From the NCBI GenBank assembly GCA_023413135.1, contig JAEZQK010000095.1, forward strand, positions 12,380-76,379: a DNA stretch of 64,000 nucleotides, read 5' to 3'. Below, in pieces: positions 43,233-52,055 of this stretch (position 1 is its first letter; every line of letters begins with the position of its first letter). The notes beneath the pieces are model-generated. The model was not told the origin of the DNA. It saw nothing but the letters and a program-made list of their open reading frames with translations, and made no database searches. The translations under genes were made by a program, and so were the position numbers. The stretch is from Bacillota bacterium. GTDB lineage: Bacteria > Bacillota > Clostridia > Christensenellales > Aristaeellaceae.

Positions 43233-44015
43233 ATGATACAAACTTCAATTTCATCCCAGGTATTTACACTGCTTTCCTATACCCCTTTGCAGTATATGCT
43301 CCACGCCATGGCGGCGGGGAGCGCTCCCGCCGCATGCTATGTGGACCGGGAGGATACCCCCGGCATCTGCCTCATCCATGAGGGGCACAGCCTGTTCGTG
43401 GGCGGGGATGCATCCGGCACGGCATCTGAAGAGGCCATGGATTTTCTGGCCCATGAACTCCTTGCGCCGGAAGTAAGGCAAGCGCTGCATGCGGTGAAGA
43501 TCGTCTTTCCAAACGATGATTGGAAGGAGAAGCTGACATGCACCTTTTCCGGCACGTCCGTTCATGAGTACATGCGCTGCGTATTTTATCACCCTGCGCC
43601 GGGCAGCATTCCGGTGGCCCCGGCACCGCACATTCAATTCATCACGACAGATACGGCGAAGCTTAACAACTTTTCCATGATAAATGATGAGGTGGAAAGC
43701 ACGCTGGGAAGCTTTGAAAAGTTTCTGGACTTGGGCTTTGGTTATACGCTGGTACTTAATGATCGTGTGTGTGGATTTTGCACCGCGGAGTACTTAAGCG
43801 CAGGGGAATGCGCCATCGGCATCGAAGTGCTTCGGGAGTATCAAAAGAAGGGCTACGCCTCCCACATGACTGCCTGCTTCCTTCAGGAATGCGCAAAGTG
43901 TGGTCTGACACCCTATTGGGAATGCTGGAAGAACAATATTCCTTCGGTGAAAACGGCGGAGCATGCCGGATTTTTAAAGCGGGCGGAGTACCCTGTATTG
44001 CTCATAGAATTTTGA
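43233..44015 (+). CDS. GNAT family N-acetyltransferase
   Basis: A 260-residue protein of the larger GNAT type (GNAT_acetyltran-like): an N-terminal half without clear motif, then the acetyltransferase core with IEVLREYQKKGYASHMTACFL (motif A) and YWECWKNNIPSVKTAEHAGF (motif B). AAAGGA precedes the ATG at 43233. The last 14 bases overlap the end of the convergent GNAT gene on the minus strand. The substrate is unknown. Confidence 0.87.
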   Translation: MIQTSISSQVFTLLSYTPLQYMLHAMAAGSAPAACYVDREDTPGICLIHEGHSLFVGGDASGTASEEAMDFLAHELLAPEVRQALHAVKIVFPNDDWKEKLTCTFSGTSVHEYMRCVFYHPAPGSIPVAPAPHIQFITTDTAKLNNFSMINDEVESTLGSFEKFLDLGFGYTLVLNDRVCGFCTAEYLSAGECAIGIEVLREYQKKGYASHMTACFLQECAKCGLTPYWECWKNNIPSVKTAEHAGFLKRAEYPVLLIEF

Positions 44016-44577
44016 TGTTGCTTCCGCACTTTTGAAGCTGCTTCTCCAGCGCGTTTCGGACGTTTTCCATCTCCCCGCCCCAAAGCCCCTTCAATTCTGG
44101 ATGCGGAGCAAAGCCAATGGCTTCCAACGCCCTTTGACCGTGCTCGCTTACAGCGTCGGCCCAGATGTGCCCGAGCCCTTCATGGCTATCCAGCCAATGC
44201 TTGAGCCCCAGGTACAGGTAACGCCTGTATCCCTTGCCCCTGTATTCGGGGTAGAGGATGATGTTATGGAGATAGCCGTCGGCAGGCCCTGCGATTTCAG
44301 GCAGAAGGTGTTCCCTTTCCTCCACCGCAAAGATGGGCTGCCGGCGTTTGATGGCCAAAGGCACAAGGTCCGGCCGGACGCCGTAAATGGATAAAAAGCC
44401 GGCAAGTTTCCCATCCTCCTTTAAAAGGATCAGGCTGTCTTTTATCAGGCCGTATATCATAAATGCCCGCTCCCATGTCATTTGATCGTCGGGTGGGTAG
44501 GCGTCATGGTCCATGTGTACGATGGTTTCGATCAATTCCCGGGAGATTTCCTTTGTGATTTCAAGGGTCAGCGCCAT
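44002..44577 (-). CDS. GNAT family N-acetyltransferase
   Basis: A 191-residue GNAT with NIILYPEYRGKGYRRYLYLG as acetyl-CoA loop and a C-terminal WADAVSEHGQRALEAIGF. GGAGGC precedes the ATG at 44577 on the minus strand. An in-frame upstream extension lacks a ribosome site. The substrate is unknown. It is convergent with one GNAT gene and divergent from the pyridoxamine-oxidase-like gene. Confidence 0.87.
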   Translation of the reverse strand: MALTLEITKEISRELIETIVHMDHDAYPPDDQMTWERAFMIYGLIKDSLILLKEDGKLAGFLSIYGVRPDLVPLAIKRRQPIFAVEEREHLLPEIAGPADGYLHNIILYPEYRGKGYRRYLYLGLKHWLDSHEGLGHIWADAVSEHGQRALEAIGFAPHPELKGLWGGEMENVRNALEKQLQKCGSNIKIL

Positions 44578-44751
44578 AGATCTGCCTCCGTTCCCAAGGT
44601 CCTGGGTGAATGCATCTATCATAATCCGCCCGGTGAATGTTGTCAAAGGGGAACGGAACGTCTTTCCAATCAGACTTTGGTGTGGTATGCTGGGTGGGAC
44701 AGGAAGATAGATATGAGGATTACAAACCATCCGCAGGGGGAGGAATGCGCC

Positions 44752-45252
44752 ATGACTGATTTTGAATCTGCATGCCAGCTTCTAAAGGAGCAAATGGGCC
44801 GCGATGTGGCGGTATCCCTTGCTACATGTGTGGACAATGATGTATCCGTGCGTACGGTGGACGGGTATTACAAGGATGGGGCCATTTATGTACTCACACA
44901 TGCATCCTCCCGCAAGATGCACGAAATATTGAAAAATCCCAAGGTGGCGGTTTGCAGGCAGTTGATGCAGGCTTCCGGGATCGGAAGAAACCTGGGCAAT
45001 CCCAGGGAAGAGTGGAACAGGCAGCTTACCCCGGAGCTGAAGCGGGTGTTTTCCCTGTTTTACGACCGTCATGTCGACGAGACGGATCCCGGCACCTGCA
45101 TCCTGAAAATTGTGCTCATCCGGGCGGTGGTTTTTGGCGGTGATTACAAGTATACGGTGGATTTTACGGAACACAGCGCCGTAAGGTATCCTTTCCACAA
45201 CGATATCGTGGACCCGGATATGGTCCGGAAGCCAACTGGAAAAGAAGGATGA
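44752..45252 (+). CDS. pyridoxamine 5'-phosphate oxidase-like flavin protein
   Basis: A 166-residue split-barrel protein. The N-terminal VAVSLATCVDNDVSVRTVDGYYKDGAIYVLTHASSRK is the FMN-binding strand set of PNPOx-like proteins, and NPKVAVC follows. Family members bind FMN, F420 or heme; the cofactor here is unknown. AGGGGGAGG precedes the ATG at 44752. The stop is 3 bases before the S66 peptidase gene, so the two are coupled. Confidence 0.83.
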   Translation: MTDFESACQLLKEQMGRDVAVSLATCVDNDVSVRTVDGYYKDGAIYVLTHASSRKMHEILKNPKVAVCRQLMQASGIGRNLGNPREEWNRQLTPELKRVFSLFYDRHVDETDPGTCILKIVLIRAVVFGGDYKYTVDFTEHSAVRYPFHNDIVDPDMVRKPTGKEG

Positions 45253-45255
45253 CGC

Positions 45256-46293
45256 ATGCTCACATTAAACAAGCCGGAAAGATTAATAAGGGGCGACCGG
45301 GTAGCAACGGTAAGCCTCTCTTGGGGCGGTGCGGGGGATGAGCATCTGCGTTGGCGGTACGAAGCAGGCAAACGCCGCCTTCAGGAGCAGTTTGGCCTTA
45401 CCGTGGTAGAAATGCCCAACACCTTAAAAGGATCGGATTATGTGTACCGCCACCCTGAGGCCCGGGCTGAAGATTTGATGCAGGCCTTTTCGGACAGTTC
45501 CATCCGTGCTGTTTTCTCCTGCATCGGCGGGGATGACAGCATACGCATGCTGCCCTATATCGATTTTGAGGTAATACGGCGCAATCCTAAGATATTCATG
45601 GGGTATTCCGACACGACAGTCACCCATTTCATGTGCCTCAAGGCCGGTGTGGCCAGCATTTACGGCCCGTCTGTTCTGGCTGAATTCGCGGAAAACATCA
45701 AGATATTCGATTACACGGCTCTTTGGCTGGAAAAGACGCTGTTTCATGCCGAGCCCCTGGGAGAGATCCCCGCTGCCGGGGAATGGACAGGGGAACGGCT
45801 GGAATGGATTGAAAGCAATGCAAACATTGCCAAGAGAATGCAAAAGAATGCGGACTATGAATTTTTGCAAGGGGATGGAGAGATAGTAGGCCCGCTGATC
45901 GGCGGCTGCATCGATGTGATGGAAATGATGAAGGGCACTGCTTTGTGGCCGGAAGCCCATCAGTTTGATCATGCCGTTTTGTTTTTTGAAACCTCCGAGG
46001 ATATGCCTGAGCCGGCTTATGTGGAGTACTGGCTTAGAAACTATGGCAGCCAGGGCATTTTGCAAAAGGCCGGCGCCATTCTATGGGGAAAGCCATATCA
46101 GGGAAAATATTACGCCGAGTACCGGAAAACCATTTTGAAGATATTGTCTGAATTGGGGCTAGGCCATCTGCCTGTTGTTTATAACATGACCTTTGGCCAT
46201 AATGAGCCCATGATGTGTTTGCCCTACGGTGCAATGGCCAAGGTGGATTGCCGCGCGAAAACTTTTTCCGTTCTCGAACCGGGCGTTCGATAG
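45256..46293 (+). CDS. S66-family LD-carboxypeptidase / MccF-like
   Basis: A 345-residue serine peptidase of family S66. The nucleophile is Ser in FMGYSDTTVTH, preceded by FSCIGGDDSIRMLPYID, and the C-terminal domain has the Glu/His pair region (GPLIGGCIDVMEMMKG and MTFGHNEPM). Members recycle murein tetrapeptides (LdcA) or cleave toxic peptidyl-nucleotides such as microcin C (MccF). The length (345) and lack of signal peptide fit the cytosolic MccF-like branch. It is coupled to the genes on both sides (gaps of 3 and 9 bases). Confidence 0.88.
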   Translation: MLTLNKPERLIRGDRVATVSLSWGGAGDEHLRWRYEAGKRRLQEQFGLTVVEMPNTLKGSDYVYRHPEARAEDLMQAFSDSSIRAVFSCIGGDDSIRMLPYIDFEVIRRNPKIFMGYSDTTVTHFMCLKAGVASIYGPSVLAEFAENIKIFDYTALWLEKTLFHAEPLGEIPAAGEWTGERLEWIESNANIAKRMQKNADYEFLQGDGEIVGPLIGGCIDVMEMMKGTALWPEAHQFDHAVLFFETSEDMPEPAYVEYWLRNYGSQGILQKAGAILWGKPYQGKYYAEYRKTILKILSELGLGHLPVVYNMTFGHNEPMMCLPYGAMAKVDCRAKTFSVLEPGVR

Positions 46294-46302
46294 GTATAGG
46301 AT

Positions 46303-47328
46303 ATGTTGGATAAGCGGGAGCTTTTGTACTTCTCCCTTCAGGGGCTGCATCTATTAAAAAAGGCGGACAAAGCCGACGTCATTTCGGATCTGATGGGGTT
46401 GCAGGCCCAGTTTGCCAACAATCCCAAGGTTGCCTTGCGCATACGGGCACGGGATTTCAAAGAGACGGATTGGGACAAGGGGCTTGTGAAGATCTGGTCC
46501 TTCCGCAGCACGCTGCATGTGGTGGCGGTAGACGAATTGCCCCTGTACCTGTCTGCCAGGGGTATGTCCGGAGCTTGGGAGGATTCCTGGTTTGGCCTGA
46601 AGAAAGAGGTCAAGCCTTACTGGTCCGCCTATTTGCTGGATTGCATCCGCTCCGGCACTGCGGAGCGGGAAGCGCTGAAAGCAGCTTGCCGCAAGCAAGG
46701 CATGGCGGAGGAAATGGTGGGCCAGGTGTTTCAGGGCTGGGGTGGCCTTTTGAAGGAAATGTGCGACCGGGGCATGATCGCCTATGAGACGGGAACAGCC
46801 AAACGGTTCGTTCCTTTGAATCCTGTGACGTTCACCGGCAGGGACGAGGCACGGATGACACTGATCAGCCGCTATTTTTCCGCTTTTGCTCCGGCCACAT
46901 TGGATGATTGCGCCGCATTTACCGGCTATGGCAAGCGGGAGGTGGTACGGCTTATAGAAAAGTCGGGGCTGCCCTTAAAGAGTGTGCAGTGTGACGGCAC
47001 AACCTATTATCATCTGCATGAGCTGAATGGGGATGGCAAAATTCCCTCTTGTCTGTTTCTTTCGGGTTTCGATCAGCTTTTCATGGGCTATAAGGACCGC
47101 GGCCGCATGATGGACGAGCGCGACAAGCGCAATGTGATCACCCAGACAGGCATTGTATTTCCCACAGTTTTGATAAACGGCAGGATGAAGGCACGGTGGA
47201 AGAAGGAGGGGGCGACGCTTACCGTTACCCCGTTCCAGACTTTCACTCAGAAGCAAAGGGAAGCTGTACAAAAAAACGCGGCGAAGCTGTTTCCGGATGA
47301 GAAAGTGGATGTGGCCTTTGCGGAGTAA
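46303..47328 (+). CDS. AlkZ-like winged-helix DNA glycosylase-family protein
   Basis: A 341-residue protein of the HTH_42 / AlkZ (YcaQ) family, tandem winged helices. The catalytic-type motif QxQ appears in MGLQAQFANNP (Gln near residues 32-34), and IWSFRSTLHVV and KIPSCLFLSGFDQLFMGYKDR follow the family order. AlkZ enzymes repair interstrand crosslinks or bulky alkyl damage, often as self-resistance in producers of genotoxic natural products. The gene is the last of a three-gene run with PNPOx-like and S66 genes. It ends 16 bases from the convergent lipoprotein-like gene. Confidence 0.83.
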   Translation: MLDKRELLYFSLQGLHLLKKADKADVISDLMGLQAQFANNPKVALRIRARDFKETDWDKGLVKIWSFRSTLHVVAVDELPLYLSARGMSGAWEDSWFGLKKEVKPYWSAYLLDCIRSGTAEREALKAACRKQGMAEEMVGQVFQGWGGLLKEMCDRGMIAYETGTAKRFVPLNPVTFTGRDEARMTLISRYFSAFAPATLDDCAAFTGYGKREVVRLIEKSGLPLKSVQCDGTTYYHLHELNGDGKIPSCLFLSGFDQLFMGYKDRGRMMDERDKRNVITQTGIVFPTVLINGRMKARWKKEGATLTVTPFQTFTQKQREAVQKNAAKLFPDEKVDVAFAE

Positions 47329-47344
47329 GGAAGATGGTTTCAAA

Positions 47345-49453
47345 TCATTCCTCCCGCCGGGCCATTTCCCATATGCCAATGAAGGTGTCGCAGAAGCGAG
47401 TGCTGTCGATACTCCCATTGCTCAACTGATTGCAAAGATCGTAGATCTGTTTGTCAAACGTATAAAAGCCCACATCCGTCCTGCCAAAGATCAGTATATC
47501 GGCAATGCTGCGGTAGGCTTCGATTTCTTCCGTGCCGATGATCCACATGTCGGCCTGCAATGAAGCCAGGGCTTGCTTGGCCTGCTCCAATTGTTCGGTG
47601 AGCTGTTTTCGATCCTCCGGGGCGCACGTTGCCAATTGGTCCGTCAGCAGTTGTATGTTTTCCTCTGCCTCCATGGCCTCCTGCTGCCTTTCCGGGTCTG
47701 CGACTGGGTCGTTTTCATTGGGATACATGGCTATCCGCTGCCGGCCAGGCATGTTCTTGGCATAGAAGGCGAGAAAGCGGACCGCTTCCGCCTGATTGTT
47801 AGAGGCGGGATTGATGATCATTGCCTCCATCACGGCGGGAAGAATTTTCTCATTCCCTTCCCCAATGGCAAGCGGAAGGACTTCATATCCTTCCAGCAGT
47901 GAATCTCCGGACCCAGGCATGAGCATGTAGCTGTCTACGAACAAGGTGGGAGATTCCATCAAAACGGAGCGGGTGCCGTCCTTTTCCAAAATAGAGGCGA
48001 TCGTTTCCCACCTTGCCACCAGATTGCGGAAGGTTTCCGGATCAAAGTCTGTGGTGGGGCTCTTTGCCGTGGTGACGGAGAGATAAGAATACAGTATGTA
48101 ACGGAGCACCGCTTCGGATGCACCGGTGAGCGGCGCGTGCATTAATACGGTATCCTCCCTTTGGCCAAGCGATTCAAGCTGATCCATTAGCTCAAACAAG
48201 GTTTGGGGCACGGTCAGACCAAATTGCGCAAACAATTCGGGATTATATCCCAACACATCAAGATTACCGGCATCTATGGGCAGGCCGTACAGCTTGCCGT
48301 CCTTCATCACCTGTTCCGCCATGCGGGGGTACATGGCCGCAACTGCGCTTACCAGCGCTTGTTCATTTGACAAGTCCAAAGCGAAGCCTTTTTCCAGCAT
48401 GGCGGTGTAAATGGGCATCCCGGTCGGCATGACATAGATATCCACGTCACCGGTGCGCAAAACAAGCTGCAGCGCCAGTATATCCGTTTCCCACATATTC
48501 ATCTGCACATATACAACCGGCTTATCGGGATTCAGCTTGCGGTAAGCGGCAACCGTTTCCTCCGAAAGATTGCTGCCCGCGATGCGCAGAGGCTTTACAT
48601 TCTTCAAGACGGAAATGTCGCATGCCAATACCGCCTCGTTGGGAACGATGGCGGTGTACGTATTTTCGCTTGACAAAACGGCCCGGACGGTATTGCTTTG
48701 CATGTTGATGTTCAGATATCCGCCTTCTGTAAAGGGTGATCCCTGGCTGGATACATACACGGCTCCGTTGCCTGCGATGGCGGTTGTGCCGCTCTCCCTG
48801 TTATAGGCAAGCCCCGCAAGGAACCCCTCCGGCACATCCAACAGCTTTTGTGTTTGCCCAGTGGCTGGATCGCATACGCTTATTTCGCCCTTGCCCCCAA
48901 GCGGCTGCAGGTAGGCCAGTATCTTTCCCTGTTCGTAGATGCAAATGTCCAAGGTGTCTTTGATCTTACCGGGCAGCATGAAACCGCTTGATAGGTCGAA
49001 TAGAAATGTACTGTAAAAGGATGAGGATTTCTCATCAAAAGCCAGCAGGCAAATGTAACCTCCGGTGAAGACGCCCTGCTCTATCATGCTGTCATTCATG
49101 CCGGATAAGTCCAGTTGCGCAAGCGGCTCGCAGGTCATGCCGCTTTCCGTTTCAGAAAACTGATAGACTGTACCGGTGGTCGTCTGAACGGCCAGAAAAT
49201 CTTCGTCTCCCGACAGGAAGAACAGATTGCCGGGCAGATCGCCGGCTTTTACCGCCGGCTGCCCGGAAGCGTCCAGGGCATAGAGCTCATCTCCGGCATG
49301 CACGTATGATGTGCCTCCGACGCGGAACAGGCGCCAAGGCACTTTGCCGGTGGTGCCTTCGGAAAACACTTCCTGAGCGAGGGCGGGGACGGAGAAAAGC
49401 AAAAGCAGAAGGAATGTGAGGAGGAGATTGAAAAGGAAGGTGTGTCGCTTCAT
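47345..49453 (-). CDS. beta-propeller / extracellular solute-binding fusion protein
   Basis: A 702-residue secreted protein. The signal peptide is about residues 1-27 (LLLTFLLLLLFSVPALAQ). Residues 30-300 look like a beta-propeller with DVPEGFLAGLAYNRESGTTAI-type blades. Residues 330-610 resemble a family-1 extracellular solute-binding protein (TVAAYRKLNPDKPVVYVQMNMWETD, then GDVDIYVMPTGMPIYTAMLEKG and PIDAGNLDVLGYNPELF). A charged coiled coil (about 620-655) precedes the end. No lipobox Cys is seen. No ABC permease genes are nearby, so it is an orphan binding protein. The ribosome site is weak. Confidence 0.75.
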   Translation of the reverse strand: MKRHTFLFNLLLTFLLLLLFSVPALAQEVFSEGTTGKVPWRLFRVGGTSYVHAGDELYALDASGQPAVKAGDLPGNLFFLSGDEDFLAVQTTTGTVYQFSETESGMTCEPLAQLDLSGMNDSMIEQGVFTGGYICLLAFDEKSSSFYSTFLFDLSSGFMLPGKIKDTLDICIYEQGKILAYLQPLGGKGEISVCDPATGQTQKLLDVPEGFLAGLAYNRESGTTAIAGNGAVYVSSQGSPFTEGGYLNINMQSNTVRAVLSSENTYTAIVPNEAVLACDISVLKNVKPLRIAGSNLSEETVAAYRKLNPDKPVVYVQMNMWETDILALQLVLRTGDVDIYVMPTGMPIYTAMLEKGFALDLSNEQALVSAVAAMYPRMAEQVMKDGKLYGLPIDAGNLDVLGYNPELFAQFGLTVPQTLFELMDQLESLGQREDTVLMHAPLTGASEAVLRYILYSYLSVTTAKSPTTDFDPETFRNLVARWETIASILEKDGTRSVLMESPTLFVDSYMLMPGSGDSLLEGYEVLPLAIGEGNEKILPAVMEAMIINPASNNQAEAVRFLAFYAKNMPGRQRIAMYPNENDPVADPERQQEAMEAEENIQLLTDQLATCAPEDRKQLTEQLEQAKQALASLQADMWIIGTEEIEAYRSIADILIFGRTDVGFYTFDKQIYDLCNQLSNGSIDSTRFCDTFIGIWEMARREE

Positions 49454-49641
49454 AGTGCCTGGCCATGCCTTTCTTTGGTGATGGGGTGAGGGGGCTAGCC
49501 TGCTATATTCGTGCGCGCATGGGCGCGGATGGAAGAGCTTCCATGATTTTGGTTTAATATAATTCATTATAAAGGTGGTTTTGGGGTGTGGCAAGGCAGG
49601 GAAATGTAAATCTATGATTGGAAGAGTATCCAAATATGAAA

Positions 49642-49667
49642 ATACCGGCCTGGTTGCAGGCCGGTAT
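49642..49667 (-). terminator. terminator of the frameshifted GNAT gene
   Basis: Perfect 11-bp stem ATACCGGCCTG / CAGGCCGGTAT, followed on the minus strand by TTTTCATATTT. It lies 34 bases after the GNAT stop. Confidence 0.8.
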
Positions 49668-49701
49668 CTTAAAAATAATATTCATTTGTATTTAAAAACC
49701 A

Positions 49702-50179
49702 TTATCTTGGAAGGTTGTATTTTTCCAGGCGGATGCAGCCGCCTTCGTCAACCTTTCTGACGCCGCCTTTATATTCATAGCCCAGTTTTCTGTAGAAATC
49801 GCAAGCCGTAATGGAAGCGGGGATTTCGATGCGCTTTGCCCGGTGGAAAAATGCGTCGTCTTCCAAGGCCCGGATAATTTCGCGCCCTATACCTTTGCCA
49901 TGAAGTTCGGGCAATACGAAAATGGTGAGCAATATGCTTTCTTCCGTGCTTCCATAGTACCCGGCAATGGCCCCGCAGCCAAGAACGGTGTCATCCTCGC
50001 ACGCGACATACATGTGCGAGCTTTTTGCCCTGTCTAAAATAACAGTCCGATTGTGGGATTCGACATTCGCTTCGATGTATTCGCTAGGATAATCTTTGCT
50101 GTTTACTTCCCGAAGATTGCATTCAATGATTGCACATACGCTGTCTGCATCATTTTACCGAGAACCTTCTGATGTACAT
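49702..50179 (-). pseudogene. GNAT acetyltransferase with an N-terminal frameshift
   Basis: The main part encodes a normal GNAT core (LPELHGKGIGREIIRAL, then SITACDFYRKLGY). It is open upstream through DSVCAIIECNLREVNSKDYPSEYIEANV but has no start there. The start is in another frame: ATG at 50179 with GAGGTGAT 8 bases upstream, reading MYIRRFSVK and then TGA at 50150-50152. Removing one T near 50152 joins both into an uninterrupted protein of about 158 residues. It is either a recent pseudogene or a sequencing error. The internal Met at 50013 could at most give a truncated product without the N-terminal strands. Confidence 0.8.
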
Positions 50180-50240
50180 GGTAAGTATCACCTCGCAGAA
50201 TATAACTTACTATAAAGGGACTTTTTGGATGTGTCAAGGA

Positions 50241-50268
50241 AGAAAATAAAAAGAGCCCCTTGCGGGGC
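50241..50268 (-). terminator. terminator of the VOC gene
   Basis: On the minus strand, GCCCC-GCAA-GGGGC (50255-50268) followed by TCTTTTTATTTTC (to 50241). Confidence 0.8.
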
Positions 50269-50312
50269 GGGGATGCGGTATAGTCCATTGGTTGGCAGGC
50301 GTACATAACGCC

Positions 50313-50717
50313 TTATTTCATCGCGGTGAACATCCAGTTGATGCCGAACCTATCCTTCAGGGAGCCGTGCAGCTTGGCAAAGAATGAAGGGGCAAGCTCC
50401 ATGTAGACTTCGCCGCCCTGCTTAAGGATATCCCATGCTTTTTTAACAACGGCCTCGTCCTTTACTGTGATGGAAACGTACATGTTGTCGCCGCTGGAGA
50501 TGCCCCCGGAGCTGTCGGCGCACATCAGTTCTGCGCCTGCAATATTGATCCTTGCGTGCAGGACAAGGTTCTTATCCTGATCGGCAATGGGGAACGCAGG
50601 ATTTGGGGGCATGTCGCAATACTTTTGCATTTCGGTGATCGTAGCGCTAAAGGCCTTCTCGTAAGTTTTGAGCGCCTCTTCGCAATTTCGGTTGAACAAC
50701 AGGTAATGGCCCAGCAT
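50313..50717 (-). CDS. VOC-family (PhnB/glyoxalase-like) protein
   Basis: A 134-residue protein with the PhnB-type start MLGHYLLFNRNCEEALKTYEKAF and the later NLVLHARINIAGAELMCADSS, SGDNMYVSITVKDE and LKDRFGINWMF. The vicinal-oxygen-chelate fold is certain; members of this subgroup have been called 3-demethylubiquinone methyltransferase-like or bleomycin-resistance-like without solid function. AAGGAAG precedes the ATG, and a terminator follows. It is not part of the AT-rich RNA-ligase cassette upstream, from which it is separated by 195 bases. Confidence 0.9.
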   Translation of the reverse strand: MLGHYLLFNRNCEEALKTYEKAFSATITEMQKYCDMPPNPAFPIADQDKNLVLHARINIAGAELMCADSSGGISSGDNMYVSITVKDEAVVKKAWDILKQGGEVYMELAPSFFAKLHGSLKDRFGINWMFTAMK

Positions 50718-50912
50718 GGAAAACTTCCTTTCAACATGTATTTGAACTTAATAGGGCGGCGTTATGAGCATTTCCAAGCCGTCCGTCTGTCCATAATTAT
50801 TATACCCCATTATTGATCAGTTGCCCTAAACGATGACAATCAAATTATGATTGATGCCTACTTATCCCATAAGCACCGGAATATGAATATCCATATAAAA
50901 ACAAAAAATCAA

Positions 50913-51578
50913 CTAAACACTTGCCAACTTATTTGGTACAATACATTTTTTTGACCAATGTAAGTCTATGTCTTGGAAAAAATCCTTCTGTACAAGCTTT
51001 GCCCGCTTCTCTAGCCAATTACCCAGTTCATATCGAATATAGATGCCTTCACATTTCTCGTCGCTATAATGTGATTTGGGCTGCATAAATAATAGATCAT
51101 CAATGCTGAATTTTCCTTTTGCAATTAGCGGTACGTTTGATAAGTATAACTGAGATACAAAATTATTACGTCTGTCTACTGAAAAAAATCTTCTTTCTAC
51201 CGTATCATATACATCAAAAACAAGAAACCAGTCAGGTAGTTTTGTATAGTAAATAGAATGCTTTGCATAGCACCATTCGCCGAAAAGGATATATCTATCT
51301 TCTAATACATCAAATAACCTGTCTTCATGAATTTGGATCCAATTTCTCAACGGTTTCCATTGTCCTAATAGAGGAGCGCTTAGAATATGACCACGGTTTT
51401 GCAATTGAATGGTACCATTATCATTAAAAGAAATACCCAAATTTGCACCATCAATTTTTTCTTCTATGATGATTTCGTGCGATAGTAAATCGCTTATCTC
51501 GAATTTTTCTAATACTTTATCTGTTCTCTCCATAATTGAATGAGAGGATATATGTGGAGTAGTAGGAAATTTGAACAA
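50913..51578 (-). CDS. ATP-dependent RNA ligase family protein
   Basis: A 221-residue ligase of the Rnl2-like nucleotidyltransferase fold. It would seal RNA ends through ligase-AMP and RNA-adenylate intermediates. Motif I is EEKIDGANLGI with the AMP-accepting Lys41 and Asp43-Gly44, then Arg62 (LQNRGH), motif IIIa FGEWCYAKH with Glu101, motif IV CEGIYIR with Glu177, and motif V KLVQKDF (Lys194, Lys198). All catalytic residues are present. The start is a TTG at 51578 (FKFPTTPHI fits the family N-terminus); ATG at 51533 would cut it off. It is the last gene of the AAA-PIN-ligase cassette and overlaps nothing, starting 5 bases after the PIN stop. Confidence 0.85.
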   Translation of the reverse strand: MFKFPTTPHISSHSIMERTDKVLEKFEISDLLSHEIIIEEKIDGANLGISFNDNGTIQLQNRGHILSAPLLGQWKPLRNWIQIHEDRLFDVLEDRYILFGEWCYAKHSIYYTKLPDWFLVFDVYDTVERRFFSVDRRNNFVSQLYLSNVPLIAKGKFSIDDLLFMQPKSHYSDEKCEGIYIRYELGNWLEKRAKLVQKDFFQDIDLHWSKKCIVPNKLASV

Positions 51579-51583
51579 AATGC

Positions 51584-52049
51584 TCAGTCTCCAATTTTCT
51601 TCTCAAATTTTAGTTGTATGTACTCTTCGCATAAAAATATTATGTCTAGACCACATTCTTTCATTGCATCTCGTATTCCCCACCACTTGCAATCACTGCC
51701 TTCCACTATCGCAGGATGTTCCGGATGTGCATTAGCTAAAGCAATAAACTTTCTGTCTGAAGGATCAAATTTGCATAAACCTTTGTGAAAAGGATAATAT
51801 CCAAATCAAGAATTCTTTCGCAAGACTTGGTCCAAAACCAAGGGCGTTTATGTTACGATTGTATTCTTTAAAAATCGCCATATCGGAATCTATTACTAGC
51901 CTTGAGTTTGGATTGCGTAAAAATTTATATATAAATTCGTTACATGACAAAGCACATTGTATTTGATCCGGATCTATCTTTTTAGGATTTGTGCTGGATA
52001 ATAAGGGTACATTTGTATCGATAATGTATTTGTCAACTTTTGTGAGCAT
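51584..52049 (-). pseudogene. PIN-like nuclease gene with a frameshift
   Basis: The first frame (ATG at 52049, GGGAG upstream) gives YIIDTNVPLLS with the first PIN Asp, then LVIDSDMAIFKEY, and stops at 51765. The second part lies in another frame, open from about 51805 to TGA at 51584: HKGLCKFDPSDRKFIALANAHPEHPAIVEG, with the third acidic PIN motif DPSDRKFIALA. A single-base change between about 51770 and 51810 would unite them into a 155-residue PIN protein. It may be inactivated, be a sequencing error, or use programmed frameshifting. It lies 6 bases after the AAA ATPase gene and 5 before the RNA ligase gene, so the three form one operon. Confidence 0.75.
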
Positions 52050-52055
52050 TACAAT

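Noticed and set aside
51540..51788. A plus-strand open frame of 82 codons
   Set aside because: It is antisense to the second half of the frameshifted PIN gene, which has real PIN motifs in the opposite direction.
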